Origin: DATKDU01 sp035512595
GTDB taxonomy: Bacteria; Planctomycetota; Planctomycetia; Pirellulales; Pirellulaceae
Direction: 5' to 3'
DNA length: 13,438 bases
Assembly: GCA_035512595.1 (NCBI GenBank)
Contig: DATKDU010000037.1
Location: 1-13,438, forward strand
Shown: piece by piece, positions 1-7,208 of the stretch
How positions within the stretch are numbered: position 1 is the stretch's first letter
Layout of the letters: each line of letters starts with the position of its first letter
Notes under the pieces: model-generated
The model's database searches: none
Seen by the model: the letters and a program-made list of their open reading frames with translations, nothing else
What the model was told of the DNA's origin: nothing
Program-made: the position numbers and the translations under genes

Positions 1-205
1 CCGCGGCAATCGGCTCGGCCATTACAAGGAATAGCACCCCCAGCCCCACCACCGCCATGTAGAGCAAAGCCATGAACAGGCAGTAGGCGATGTAACCGTA
101 CCAGACCCCAGGCGTCGGCGGCGGGTAGCCCGATCCCGGCGGCGGAAATGCTGGCGTCGGTTGATAGGGAGACTGATACGGATTCGGGTCGCTGTAGTAG
201 CTCAT
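1..205 (-). CDS. N-terminal part of a Pro/Tyr-rich membrane protein (partial, runs off the window)
   Basis: Reading the minus strand from the ATG at 205-203 gives 68 open codons to the window edge. Residues 1-38 are rich in Pro, Tyr, Ser and Gly (begins MSYYSDPNPYQSPYQPTPAF). A hydrophobic stretch rich in Leu, Met and Val follows, at about residues 40-64, and looks like a first membrane segment. Proline/tyrosine-rich cytoplasmic tails followed by membrane helices occur in many small bacterial membrane proteins of DUF4190 or RDD type, but I cannot assign a family from this fragment. An AGGA lies about 10 nt upstream of the ATG and could be a weak ribosome binding site. It lies downstream of thrS on the same strand with a gap of about 146 bp. 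The reading frame is well supported; the function is unknown. Confidence 0.6.
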   Translation of the reverse strand, partial: MSYYSDPNPYQSPYQPTPAFPPPGSGYPPPTPGVWYGYIAYCLFMALLYMAVVGLGVLFLVMAEPIAA

Positions 206-336
206 GGGGCGAGTCCTGCGGCGGAGTGGCTCCATAAGGATACGCCAAAACGAAGAAGCTGCACGACGGGACGGCCGATGGCTGACGCAGCCGTGGGGCA
301 GTTTTCGCTGCATCATGCCGTGCAGTTTTCGGCCCG

Positions 337-352
337 GCAAACAGCAGTTTGC
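337..352 (-). terminator. small hairpin at the thrS stop codon
   Basis: A perfect 6-bp inverted repeat, GCAAAC-agca-GTTTGC, overlaps the end of the thrS stop codon. No T tract follows on the minus strand, so it is at best a weak or factor-assisted terminator. A direct repeat GCAGTTTTCG (298-307 and 322-331) lies just beyond it. Confidence 0.3.
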
Positions 353-2352
353 TAATACTCATTCCCCTCCGCCTTCCCTTCAATCCCCGCGCTGCCGCTG
401 TAGGTCTTGCGGACCGTCTTGTCGGCAATTTCTTTTTGGAGGCGGGCCAGGCACGCATCCAGCGGCATTGCGCCTAAATCCCCTTCCAGCCGGTCGCGGA
501 CGGAGACGGTTCCTTGATCCGCATCGCGCGGGCCGACGACGAGCATGTAGGGGATGAGTTCCAGTTGGCCGTCGCGGATTTTCGCTCCGAGCTTCTCGGC
601 CCGGTAGTCGCCGCTGACCCGCAGGCCGGCAGCACGCAGCTTGGCTTCGATCTGCCGGCCGTACTCTTCGCTCTTCTCGCTGACCGTGATGATCCGCGCC
701 TGCTCGGGAGCGAGCCACAGCGGAAAGGCGCCGGCAAAGTGCTCGATCAAGACGCCGATGAACCGCTCCATCGAGCCCAAAGGCGCGCGGTGGATCATCA
801 CCGGCCGGTGGAGCTTGTTGTCAGCGCCGACGTAGTGCAGATTGAACCGTTCTTCGCTGGGCAGGTTGTAGTCAAGCTGCACCGTGCCGAGCTGCCACTC
901 GCGGCCGATGCAGTCGGTTACCACGAAGTCCGCCTTCGGGCCGTAGAATGCCGCTTCCCCTTCTTCCTCCGTGAAGCTCATTCCTAAATTCGAGCAAACT
1001 TCAGCGAGGGACTTCTGTGCCCGCTGCCAGACCTCGTCATTGCCGACGTACTTGTCGCTTTTGGGATCGCGAAAGCCGAGCCGCACGCGATAGTTGTCCA
1101 GCCCCAGGCACTTGAGCACGAACTGCGTCATCTCGATGCAGCCGCGGAATTCTTCGGCGACCTGGTCCTCGGTGCAGAAGATGTGGGCGTCGTCCTGCGT
1201 GAAGCCGCGGACGCGGGTCATCCCCGAAAGCTGCCCCGACTTCTCGTAGCGATAGACGGTGCCGAACTCCGCCAGTCGCAGCGGCAATTCCTTGTAGCTC
1301 CGCGGCCGCGAGGCGTAGATCATGATGTGGTGCGGGCAGTTCATCGGCTTGAGGATGAACTCCTCGTCCTCCGCCGTCTTGATCGGCGGGAACTGGCTCT
1401 CCGCGTAGTACGGATAGTGCCCGGAGATTTTGTAGAGGTCGATCTTACCGATGTTCGGCGTGTAGACCGTCTGGTAGCCGCGCTGGATCAGCTCCTCGCG
1501 GACGAACCCTTCCAGAATCTGCCGCACCAGCGCCCCCTTGGGAAGCCACAGGATCAGCCCGCTGCCGACGGTCTGGCTGATCGTGAACAGCTCGAGCTGC
1601 TTGCCAAGGACGCGATGGTCGCGGCGCTTGGCCTCCTCGATCTTCTTCAAATGCTCGTCGAGATCCTGCTGGCTGAAGAACGCCGTGCCGTAGAGCCGCT
1701 GGAGCTGAGCGTTGCTCGCATCCCCCTTCCAGTACGCCCCGGCCAGCGACAACAGCTTGAACGCGCCGATCGCCTTGGGGCTGATCACGTGCGGGCCGCG
1801 GCACAGATCGATGAACTCTCCCTGCCGATAGAAGCTCAGCGACGGATGCTCGGCCAGCCCCGTCGAGATGTGCTCGACCTTGTACTTCTGGTGAATCCCC
1901 TCGCAAATCTCCAGCGCCTTGGCCCGCGGCACTTCGATCCGCTCGAACGGCTCATCGAGATCGATGACCTTCTTCATCTCCGCCTCGATGGCCGGAAAAT
2001 CTTCTTCCGACAGGGGCGGATCGGCCTGCACGTCGTAATAAAAGCCCCCTTCGACCGTCGGGCCGAACGCGAGTTGCACGTTCTTCTTGAGGCGCATCAC
2101 GGCCCGGGCCATGACGTGGGCACACGAATGCCGTATGACGCCGAGGGCCTCGGGATCCTTGGCGGTGAAGATGCGGAGCTTGACCTGGCCGCTCTCGGGC
2201 AGTTGATAGTCGAGGCCGACCGTCTTGCCATCGACTTCGGCGGCAATTGCCGCCTTGGCCAGCCGCGGGCCGATGCTGGCGGCGACGTCGCGAGGGGTTA
2301 CAGGGGGGGGGAAATCCTTGGAACTGCCATCCGGGAGAAGGACCTTGAGCAT
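352..2352 (-). CDS. thrS: threonyl-tRNA synthetase
   Basis: Cytoplasmic class II aminoacyl-tRNA synthetase that charges tRNA-Thr and edits mischarged Ser-tRNA-Thr. At 666 aa it is slightly longer than the usual 640 or so. The domains are all present: TGS at 1-62; the editing domain with HSCAH (H75, H79) and C-R-G-P-H (C184, H188); the class II core with MNCPHH (339-342 region), the motif 2 loop RYEKSGQLSGMTRVRGFTQD and DDAH; motif 3 around PLGSMERF; and an anticodon-binding domain from about 550. C339, H390 and H521 match the three zinc ligands of the E. coli enzyme. The first ATG gives a normal TGS start (MLKVLLPDGS); no clear Shine-Dalgarno is visible. A run of nine C residues encodes Pro15-17. 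The last 20 residues or so are an extra, low-conservation tail. The identification is secure. Confidence 0.98.
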   Translation of the reverse strand: MLKVLLPDGSSKDFPPPVTPRDVAASIGPRLAKAAIAAEVDGKTVGLDYQLPESGQVKLRIFTAKDPEALGVIRHSCAHVMARAVMRLKKNVQLAFGPTVEGGFYYDVQADPPLSEEDFPAIEAEMKKVIDLDEPFERIEVPRAKALEICEGIHQKYKVEHISTGLAEHPSLSFYRQGEFIDLCRGPHVISPKAIGAFKLLSLAGAYWKGDASNAQLQRLYGTAFFSQQDLDEHLKKIEEAKRRDHRVLGKQLELFTISQTVGSGLILWLPKGALVRQILEGFVREELIQRGYQTVYTPNIGKIDLYKISGHYPYYAESQFPPIKTAEDEEFILKPMNCPHHIMIYASRPRSYKELPLRLAEFGTVYRYEKSGQLSGMTRVRGFTQDDAHIFCTEDQVAEEFRGCIEMTQFVLKCLGLDNYRVRLGFRDPKSDKYVGNDEVWQRAQKSLAEVCSNLGMSFTEEEGEAAFYGPKADFVVTDCIGREWQLGTVQLDYNLPSEERFNLHYVGADNKLHRPVMIHRAPLGSMERFIGVLIEHFAGAFPLWLAPEQARIITVSEKSEEYGRQIEAKLRAAGLRVSGDYRAEKLGAKIRDGQLELIPYMLVVGPRDADQGTVSVRDRLEGDLGAMPLDACLARLQKEIADKTVRKTYSGSAGIEGKAEGNEY

Positions 2353-2437
2353 AAGTCGCTATGGCAAAAAGAGTTGCTCTTGCCGCGGCGGCACCGGTAC
2401 AAAGGATGCCAGGAAAGCCGCAGAAGGCACAGCCGCA

Positions 2438-2443
2438 GTATAG
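2438..2443 (-). promoter_or_regulatory. possible -10 element for thrS
   Basis: The minus strand reads TATACT here (5/6 to TATAAT), about 85 nt upstream of the thrS ATG. No good -35 is visible, so this is only a candidate. I see no T-box-like leader in the short gap. Confidence 0.3.
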
Positions 2444-2581
2444 GGACAGGGAGGGAGACGGCCTAGGGAAGGTTCACTGGGACGGACGCGATGCCGGGCG
2501 GTCAGACAGGACGATGGTTGCAATCATGAATGTCAGGCGGTGCGAAATGCCCACAGAATTCCTTTTCGAACACCAGTGCCC

Positions 2582-3784
2582 ATGAGTCAAGCGGAAATCG
2601 CTCCATCGACGCGTTGGCGACTGAGATTCGGCCTCCGTACGCTTTTCGTTGTGACCACCATCGTGGCCGCGGTGTTGGCTTGTGCCGGATACATGCACCG
2701 GCGGCTGGCGGAACAGCAGCAGGCAATCGACGAGATCGAACAGCTCGTAGCTGTGGAAAAGGATGGCCTGGCAATGCTCAACGATTGCGGCAGCTATCCC
2801 CAGCCCGATGTCAGCGTAACGACGCGCCCGCGCAAGTGGGCGGGATACGACCTGTCCCGAATCCATTCCCGCTATGTCGCGGTGACGCGATTGGCGGTCA
2901 TAGGCGACGAGCCGGTGAGTCTGGCGGCTGGCAAATTGGACCGTTTATCGAGATTGACGTCGCTGCGGCTCGACGCACCATCGCTGACGGACAGCCAACT
3001 TCAGCCGTTGCCCTGGCTGACTGAACTGGAATCACTCGAACTTCGGTCGGAAACGCTGAATGGATCGTTCTTGAAGCAGCTTCCCCGGGAAACTCATCTG
3101 GCAAGTCTCATGCTCCGCTCCGAATGTCTGGATGACAACACGCTGGCCTCCGCCTGCCGACTCCGGTCGCTCCGCAGCCTCAGTCTCATGGGCCTGAAAC
3201 TGAAGTCTTCGGCGACGCTGTCAAAACTCGGAAAGTTGCCTTCCGTGGAAACGCTGAGTCTGTCAGGAGAATTTCCGATCAGCGAACTGCGGGCCATCGT
3301 GGACCTGCCGCAGCTTCATACGCTTCGCTTATCTCCCGGCGGGGAGAGCATTGATGACGAGGCGTTTGCCCAGATCTGCCGCTGCGGCAAAGTGAGCGAT
3401 CTCCAATTGCTCGATCTCAAGCTGACGCGGCCCGAGCGCCTGAGAGAACTCGCGAGGTTGCGAGAGCTGTTCCATCTCGGCCTTCACGGCACGTTTCCCA
3501 ATGAAGGATTGGAGACGCTGGCATTATGCGATCAACTTGCATTTGTGACATTGGAGTCGCCCTCGTTGAATAACGACGGCGTGCGACGAGTGGCCCGGTC
3601 GCCGACGATCTATGACTTGACGATCACCAGCGAGCAGGTTGACGACGGCGTCCTCGACGACCTAGCCGCCATGCCGTCGCTTCGGGAGTTGACGCTGTGG
3701 GACACGAGAACCACCGCCCAGGGCATCGCGCGGCTGCGCAGCAAGCGGCCAGATGTCGACGTGGAGCGCTACCCTGGTGACTGA
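2582..3784 (+). CDS. membrane-anchored leucine-rich-repeat protein
   Basis: 400 aa from the ATG at 2582; an upstream in-frame GTG at 2540 would add 14 residues, but neither start has a clear ribosome binding site. A basic stretch, RWRLRFGLR (11-19), is followed by one hydrophobic helix (about 20-37) and a short charged coiled region (RRLAEQQQAIDEIEQL). That arrangement suggests an N-in signal anchor with the rest outside the cytoplasmic membrane. From about residue 120 to 390 there are irregular leucine-rich repeats of roughly 24-26 residues, with units such as LTSLRLD, LESLELRS, LRSLSLMG, VETLSLSG, LHTLRLS and LRELTLWD. The R-x-G-L-R-T-L-F anchor plus LRRs is a layout I associate with planctomycetes. 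The partner and role are unknown. Its 3' end overlaps that of hisI by 16 bp on the opposite strand. Confidence 0.85.
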   Translation: MSQAEIAPSTRWRLRFGLRTLFVVTTIVAAVLACAGYMHRRLAEQQQAIDEIEQLVAVEKDGLAMLNDCGSYPQPDVSVTTRPRKWAGYDLSRIHSRYVAVTRLAVIGDEPVSLAAGKLDRLSRLTSLRLDAPSLTDSQLQPLPWLTELESLELRSETLNGSFLKQLPRETHLASLMLRSECLDDNTLASACRLRSLRSLSLMGLKLKSSATLSKLGKLPSVETLSLSGEFPISELRAIVDLPQLHTLRLSPGGESIDDEAFAQICRCGKVSDLQLLDLKLTRPERLRELARLRELFHLGLHGTFPNEGLETLALCDQLAFVTLESPSLNNDGVRRVARSPTIYDLTITSEQVDDGVLDDLAAMPSLRELTLWDTRTTAQGIARLRSKRPDVDVERYPGD

Positions 3785-4182
3785 CCGCCGTGGGGCTTGC
3801 CCGCATACACCGCCGCCGGATCGACCACCCGCTCGGCAATCACCTTCAGGCCCTCCGCCGTCACCTCGCGGAAAAAGCAGCTCTGGTAGCCTTCGTGGCA
3901 GGCTGCGCCGGTTTGCTCGACCTTGAGCAGAATCGTGTCGGCATCGCAGTCCAGGTAAATGCCGCGGACGATTGGGACGTGGCCGCTTTCTTCGCCTTTG
4001 CGCCACAATTTGCCGCGGCTGCGGCTGAAGTAGACGGCGCGGCCGGTGCGGAGGGTCTCTTCGTAGGCCTCCTGGTTCATCCAGGCGACCATCAGCACCT
4101 GCCCCGTGGCGGCATCCTGGGCGACGGCGACGAGCAGCCCGCCACCTTTAGCAAAATCAGGGCCAGAAATCGGCTGTGGCAC
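3769..4182 (-). CDS. hisI: phosphoribosyl-AMP cyclohydrolase
   Basis: Opens the purine ring of phosphoribosyl-AMP in histidine biosynthesis. The protein is 137 aa from the GTG at 4182. That start has a good Shine-Dalgarno (GAGGGA, about 5 nt away) and gives the family's usual length. A longer in-frame ORF reaches 4269, but its extra 29 residues are coded by a low-complexity repeat arm (4205-4248) and look spurious. Conserved features include QVLMVAWMN (28-36), the SRSRGKLWRKGEESGH block (53-68), LDCDAD (77-82, metal-binding Asp/Cys), and C95 and C102 in GAACHEGYQSCFFR. There is no HisE domain, so phosphoribosyl-ATP hydrolysis must be done by a separate protein. No other his genes are nearby, so the pathway is scattered. 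It converges on the LRR gene with a 16-bp overlap. Confidence 0.95.
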   Translation of the reverse strand: MPQPISGPDFAKGGGLLVAVAQDAATGQVLMVAWMNQEAYEETLRTGRAVYFSRSRGKLWRKGEESGHVPIVRGIYLDCDADTILLKVEQTGAACHEGYQSCFFREVTAEGLKVIAERVVDPAAVYAGKPHGGQSPG

Positions 4183-4204
4183 GCTTCCCTCACGAATGCA
4201 GTCC

Positions 4205-4354
4205 AGAGAATGACAGGAAAATGAGGAACAGGAAAATGGAAGAGAGGATCGAACAAACCTCCCTTCCAAACCTTCCGTCCATTATTCTGCCCCCATTATT
4301 CTGCTTTCCGCTTTCCAGCTTTCAATTTTCCTGTCCTCCATTTTCCTGTCCTCT
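4205..4354. repeat. palindromic low-complexity repeat element A (GACAGGAAAATG words)
   Basis: The left arm (4205-4248) carries the word ACAGGAAAATG twice. The right arm (about 4310-4354) carries ATTTTCCTGTCCTC twice as exact copies, at 4325-4338 and 4340-4353. The two arms are imperfect reverse complements over about 40 nt. Between them, ATTATTCTG occurs twice (4281-4289 and 4295-4303). The element lies between the hisI start and the TfoX-like gene, and its right half is coding for the TfoX tail. It looks like degenerate short-word tandem repetition folded into a hairpin rather than a classical IS. No transposase or target-site duplication is visible. Confidence 0.8.
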
Positions 4355-4718
4355 TCCCCTTCGCCGCTTTGGCTTTCACTCGTTTCTTCTTCCCGCCCCG
4401 CTGCGCCGCGGCCAGCGCCAACTCCGCCCACGGCCGCAGCCGCTCCACGTTTTCAATCAGCTCCAGCGGCAGCTCGTAATACTGCATCGTCATCCGGTCA
4501 TCGCCGAAGGGGCGGAACGGCTCCCAGCCTTGCTCGGCAAACTGATCGCGCGTCTGGTCGTCCGCCTTGAGGTACAGCCGGTCGTTGTCGGCCAGCGCAA
4601 AGAAGGCGTCGCGGGAATAGATTCCCAGGCCGCCGAACATCCGCTTGCCGCGCACGGCCGGCGCAACGCGCGCCAGTTGATCGAGCACTAAGGACCGAAA
4701 AGTTTCACTGACTGCCAT
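4296..4718 (-). CDS. TfoX N-terminal domain protein
   Basis: 140 aa from the ATG at 4718, which gives the typical family start MAVSETF; an in-frame GTG at 4742 would add 8 residues. Family signatures are KRMFGGLGIYSRDAFFAL (from about residue 25), LYLKADD (50s), WEPFRPFG and MQYYELPLELIE (about 78-90). These match single-domain TfoX_N (Sxy-like N-terminal) proteins of about 110 aa. TfoX/Sxy activates competence genes in Haemophilus; the molecular role of stand-alone TfoX_N proteins is not established. From about residue 109 a Lys/Arg/Gly-rich tail follows. Its last 20 residues (GKRTGKWRTGKLKAGKRKAE) and the stop codon are encoded inside repeat element A. The basic tail may be an accidental, tolerated extension that could bind nucleic acid; that part is inference. 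Confidence 0.88.
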   Translation of the reverse strand: MAVSETFRSLVLDQLARVAPAVRGKRMFGGLGIYSRDAFFALADNDRLYLKADDQTRDQFAEQGWEPFRPFGDDRMTMQYYELPLELIENVERLRPWAELALAAAQRGGKKKRVKAKAAKGKRTGKWRTGKLKAGKRKAE

Positions 4719-4775
4719 GACTGGCTCGAAATCGAGGCCCACGGTACGGTTGCCACGCCTTGGCCCGGCCCAGCC

Positions 4776-4781
4776 ATTATA
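4776..4781 (-). promoter_or_regulatory. -10 element candidate for the TfoX-like gene
   Basis: The minus strand reads a perfect TATAAT (in GGTTATAATGG), about 58 nt upstream of the ATG at 4718. The spacing suits a short leader. No convincing -35 box is seen in the GC-rich sequence upstream. Confidence 0.45.
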
Positions 4782-5028
4782 ACCGGCCCTCCGTCCACGC
4801 GCAGATTGCGCACGACCCGCGTCACAGGTCCGCCAGGTGCAAGCGGTTCGACCGGCGCCCGGCTATTGGTTCGCCCGCCAGCTTCCGATGCTATCTCCAT
4901 CGCGCGACCCGTGCGCAAGTCCCCCCGACGTCTGATGGCGGCGACTAGCCGATGTGCGTCAGCCAGGGGGCGATTTGCCGCGACTTCATGATTGACCCCG
5001 CTGCCTTGCTCCACCGCCAGGGGTGCCG
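4782..5028. other. intergenic region between divergent genes, no gene seen
   Basis: GC-rich spacer between the minus-strand TfoX-like gene and the plus-strand GT2-like gene. Open frames here are short, overlap on both strands and resemble no family known to me. Apart from the TATAAT at its left edge and the ribosome binding site of the next gene (AGGGG, about 5020), I see no structured element. Confidence 0.4.
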
Positions 5029-5508
5029 ATGAATCCATCCCTCAGCGTGATTCTCCCCGTCTGTAGCGCGGCGGAGAGCTTGGAGCGGGTCGTTGGCCGC
5101 CTGCTCGAAATGCTCCCCGATCTGACCGGGCGTTTTGAGATTCTGATCGTGGACGACGCTTCCACCGACAACACGCCAGAAATTGCCGACGAGTTGCGGC
5201 GGACGTACCCGCAGGTCCGCGTGATCCGCCACGGCTGGTCGTGGGGAACGGCGGCTGCTCTGCGGACCGGCCGGCGCCAGTGCCGCGGCCGGCACGTGAT
5301 CGTCGTCCCCGCGCTCGCCGACTTCCATCCGCGGGAGATCGTTCGGCAATGGGAATTGCTGACCAGCGAGGCGGTGCCCGAGCGATTTGCCGAGGCTTTG
5401 CCACAACCACCAGTCCTGCGCCGCAGCGAACCGGCCCACGACGAGCCCCGCCGCCAGCGCGAGCCTTCCTTCCTGCGGCATTTGCGGCAGTTGTCGGCCG
5501 GGGCGTGA
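5029..5508 (+). CDS. truncated GT2-like protein lacking the DxD motif
   Basis: 159 aa from the ATG at 5029, preceded by AGGGG at a 5-6 nt spacing; the GTG two codons upstream (5023) is less likely. Residues 4-110 follow the GT-A fold of family 2 glycosyltransferases: LSVILPVCSA (nucleotide-sugar strand), EILIVDDASTDNT (37-49), a GTAAALRTGRR helix (73-83) and HVIVVPALADFHPREI (89-104). At the position of the metal-binding DxD the sequence reads P-A-L-A-D. The acceptor half and any membrane helices are missing; the last 45 or so residues are Pro/Arg-rich and disordered-looking. Similarity to the intact GT2 protein at 5928-6806 suggests a shared fold. It is probably not an active transferase: either a binding or regulatory remnant or a decaying gene. 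The frame is intact throughout. Confidence 0.75.
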   Translation: MNPSLSVILPVCSAAESLERVVGRLLEMLPDLTGRFEILIVDDASTDNTPEIADELRRTYPQVRVIRHGWSWGTAAALRTGRRQCRGRHVIVVPALADFHPREIVRQWELLTSEAVPERFAEALPQPPVLRRSEPAHDEPRRQREPSFLRHLRQLSAGA

Positions 5509-5584
5509 AATCCGCGCCGCTGGCGAGCGATTATTCCAACCGCACCGGCCGTGCGGGCGCTTGGCGCTTAGAAAAAAGCTAGTG

Positions 5585-5617
5585 TTGTCCGGGCATTGTG
5601 GCTTGGGCCACGGACAA
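5585..5617. repeat. hairpin with interrupted palindrome TTGTCC...GGACAA
   Basis: TTGTCC (5585-5590) pairs with GGACAA (5612-5617), and an inner GTGGC (5598-5602) pairs with GCCAC (5607-5611). A 7-nt unpaired insert (5591-5597) on the left side breaks what would otherwise be one long palindrome. It lies 20 nt upstream of the next start codon, so it could be a leader hairpin or a repetitive palindrome. Confidence 0.5.
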
Positions 5618-5637
5618 TTTCTCGACGAGGTGCGGCG

Positions 5638-5832
5638 ATGGATTTCGATGACTTCAAATGGTTCGTCATCATCGGCGTGGTGCCGCTGGCGATCTGGGCA
5701 TGGGTCAGCCACAAGGACGGCAGCAATGCGCCGGTGTTTGACTTCGACGCCAACGTGCCGACCTACACGTTCGTTCCCGAAGGGACGCCGGGGGCGATGA
5801 CGTTCGACGAGTTCAGGGACCGGAACCGGTAG
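5638..5832 (+). CDS. small single-pass membrane protein
   Basis: 64 aa from the ATG at 5638, with GAGG about 8 nt upstream; an in-frame TTG at 5596 is less likely because it would read through the hairpin. The sequence opens with acidic MDFDDFK, then one hydrophobic helix (WFVIIGVVPLAIWAWV, about 8-23), then a hydrophilic domain with FDFDANVPTYTFVPEG and an acidic/basic end, FDEFRDRNR. It has no family I recognise. Codon use is GC-rich like its neighbours, and the clean helix plus ribosome binding site argue that it is real. It lies between two GT2-like genes, which may mean an envelope-related role, but nothing in the sequence proves that. Confidence 0.65.
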   Translation: MDFDDFKWFVIIGVVPLAIWAWVSHKDGSNAPVFDFDANVPTYTFVPEGTPGAMTFDEFRDRNR

Positions 5833-5841
5833 CGGCCGTAG

Positions 5842-5861
5842 CTGAATTCGTAAGAATTCAG
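5842..5861. terminator. perfect palindrome CTGAATTC-gtaa-GAATTCAG between convergent genes
   Basis: An 8-bp perfect stem with a 4-nt loop lies 10 nt after the stop of the small membrane protein and about 67 nt from the stop of the convergent GT2 gene. Its position suits a bidirectional transcription end, but the stem is AT-rich and no long T tract follows. A repetitive palindrome is an alternative. Confidence 0.45.
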
Positions 5862-5927
5862 ATCCTCCGAACTCTCGTCCAAACGCTCACGAGTGCGGTT
5901 TGCCGCGCGACGGAGCCGCGGCCGACG

Positions 5928-6806
5928 TCAGTACCGCAGGATGCACCACAGCGCCCGCATTCCGTCGCGGAGGCCGATCTTCTTTCCCTCGGCATACGTC
6001 CGCCCTGCGTAGCTGATCGGCCGCTCGTAGAACCGCACGCCCGCCAGCCGCGCCAGCTTGAACGTCAGCTCGATCTCGATGCCGAACCGTTTTTCGCACA
6101 GGCCCGGCACGACTTTCGCCAGCACGTCGCGGCGGATCATCTTGTAGCAGGTCTCGACGTCGGTCAGGTTCTTGCCCGACCGCCAGTTGGAGAGGCGGGT
6201 GATGAGGCGATTGGCGAACTCGTGCCAGTAGGAGCGGACCGGCCCTTCGACGTGGCTGAAGCGGCTGCCGTAGACGACGTCGGCCTCCCCTTCGATGATC
6301 GGCTGGAGGAGCTGGCGGAAGTCGCGGGGGTCGTACTCCATGTCTGCATCCTGGACGACGACGACGTCGCCCGTCGCCAGCGCAAAGCCGGTCTTGAGGG
6401 CCGCTCCTTTCCCCTGGTTGCGCTCGTGCAGGACGATTCGCAGGTCGGCATTGGCCCCGTCGCCGCCGCTGAGGCGGGTCAGCAAATCGCGCGTCCCGTC
6501 GCGGCTGCCGTCGTCCACGATCACGATTTCCACGGGGATTTCCGCGGCCCGCACGCGGGCGATGACCTGCTCGATCGTGCGGACCTCGTTGTAGACGGGG
6601 ATCACCACCGACAGCGTAAAGCCGGCGGGAATGCGGTAAATGCCCAGGCGGCGGCACAGCTCGGTCCCCAGCAGCCGCTGGAGCAGCTCGATGCGGTCGA
6701 TTTCGGGGGGCGCGTCGGGCAGGTCGTCGGCCAGGTGAAACAGCGCGTCGCGGACGCGGCGGAGGTCGGCGGGGGAGAGGTGATCGGGAGTGGTGAATCC
6801 GCTCAT
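5928..6806 (-). CDS. family 2 glycosyltransferase (dolichol-phosphate mannosyltransferase-like)
   Basis: 292 aa from the ATG at 6806 (GGAAAGG just upstream). An open frame extends to 6992, but the extra 62 residues are Arg/Pro/Ala-rich shadow sequence. Residues 1-62 form a helical N-terminal extension. The GT-A domain follows: LSVVIPVYNE (65-74), IVIVDDGSRDGT (94-105), NQGKGAALKTGF (130-141), the DxD motif in QDADMEYDP (152-160), YGSRF (179-183), DVETCYKMIRRDVL (216-229) and the EIELTFK block (244-250). This is the pattern of DPM1/GtrB-like enzymes that transfer a sugar from a nucleotide donor, often to a polyprenyl phosphate. There is no C-terminal membrane segment, so it probably acts at the inner face of the membrane as a soluble or peripheral enzyme. 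The exact donor and acceptor cannot be read from the sequence. Confidence 0.92.
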   Translation of the reverse strand: MSGFTTPDHLSPADLRRVRDALFHLADDLPDAPPEIDRIELLQRLLGTELCRRLGIYRIPAGFTLSVVIPVYNEVRTIEQVIARVRAAEIPVEIVIVDDGSRDGTRDLLTRLSGGDGANADLRIVLHERNQGKGAALKTGFALATGDVVVVQDADMEYDPRDFRQLLQPIIEGEADVVYGSRFSHVEGPVRSYWHEFANRLITRLSNWRSGKNLTDVETCYKMIRRDVLAKVVPGLCEKRFGIEIELTFKLARLAGVRFYERPISYAGRTYAEGKKIGLRDGMRALWCILRY

Positions 6807-6990
6807 GGCCTTTCCATGTTCACCGATGGGAGCGGATTCGCCAAGGCGGCGCGCGAGCATAGAAAGCCGACGAGCCGCCGCCGCGTGCGGGTCGTGCGGG
6901 CTGTAGCGAGGCGGCGGGGCTGCCAAGCAGCGGCCGTCGCGCAAGCGGGGAGACCGGGGCGCTCGCATTGGGCGATGCGGTTGAGAAGTC

Positions 6991-7048
6991 ACTTACATAC
7001 TAATGATTATTTAAGTATTAGTAACTCATCAATTACTACATTAATGTA
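6991..7048. promoter_or_regulatory. AT-rich island with two palindromes
   Basis: About 60 bp of strongly AT-rich DNA inside GC-rich surroundings. It contains TACTAAT (6998-7004) with its complement ATTAGTA (7017-7023), and the perfect 12-bp palindrome TACATTAATGTA (7037-7048). It lies about 185 bp upstream of the GT2 start (minus strand) and about 160 bp before a plus-strand promoter candidate. An operator or promoter region is possible; so is an insertion scar. Confidence 0.4.
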
Positions 7049-7208
7049 TCGGTATTGGCGCAAAGTCTCCGCAACGGTTGGCGCCCCGTGGCGAGGCCGC
7101 GGACGCGCGGCGGACGAGCTCGGTGGGCCAAGCAGTTGCGCCGCCAGCGCCTCTGCGGCAGTCCGTAGGCCGTGCTATCGCGGGAAAAAAAATCTTTCGA
7201 CACCTTGC

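Noticed and set aside
1183..2466. Long plus-strand open frame of 427 codons
   Set aside because: It is the antisense shadow of thrS, whose motifs are complete on the other strand; it has no domain of its own.
4183..4269. 29-residue N-terminal extension of HisI
   Set aside because: It is translated from the left arm of repeat element A, whereas the GTG at 4182 has a good ribosome binding site and gives normal family length.
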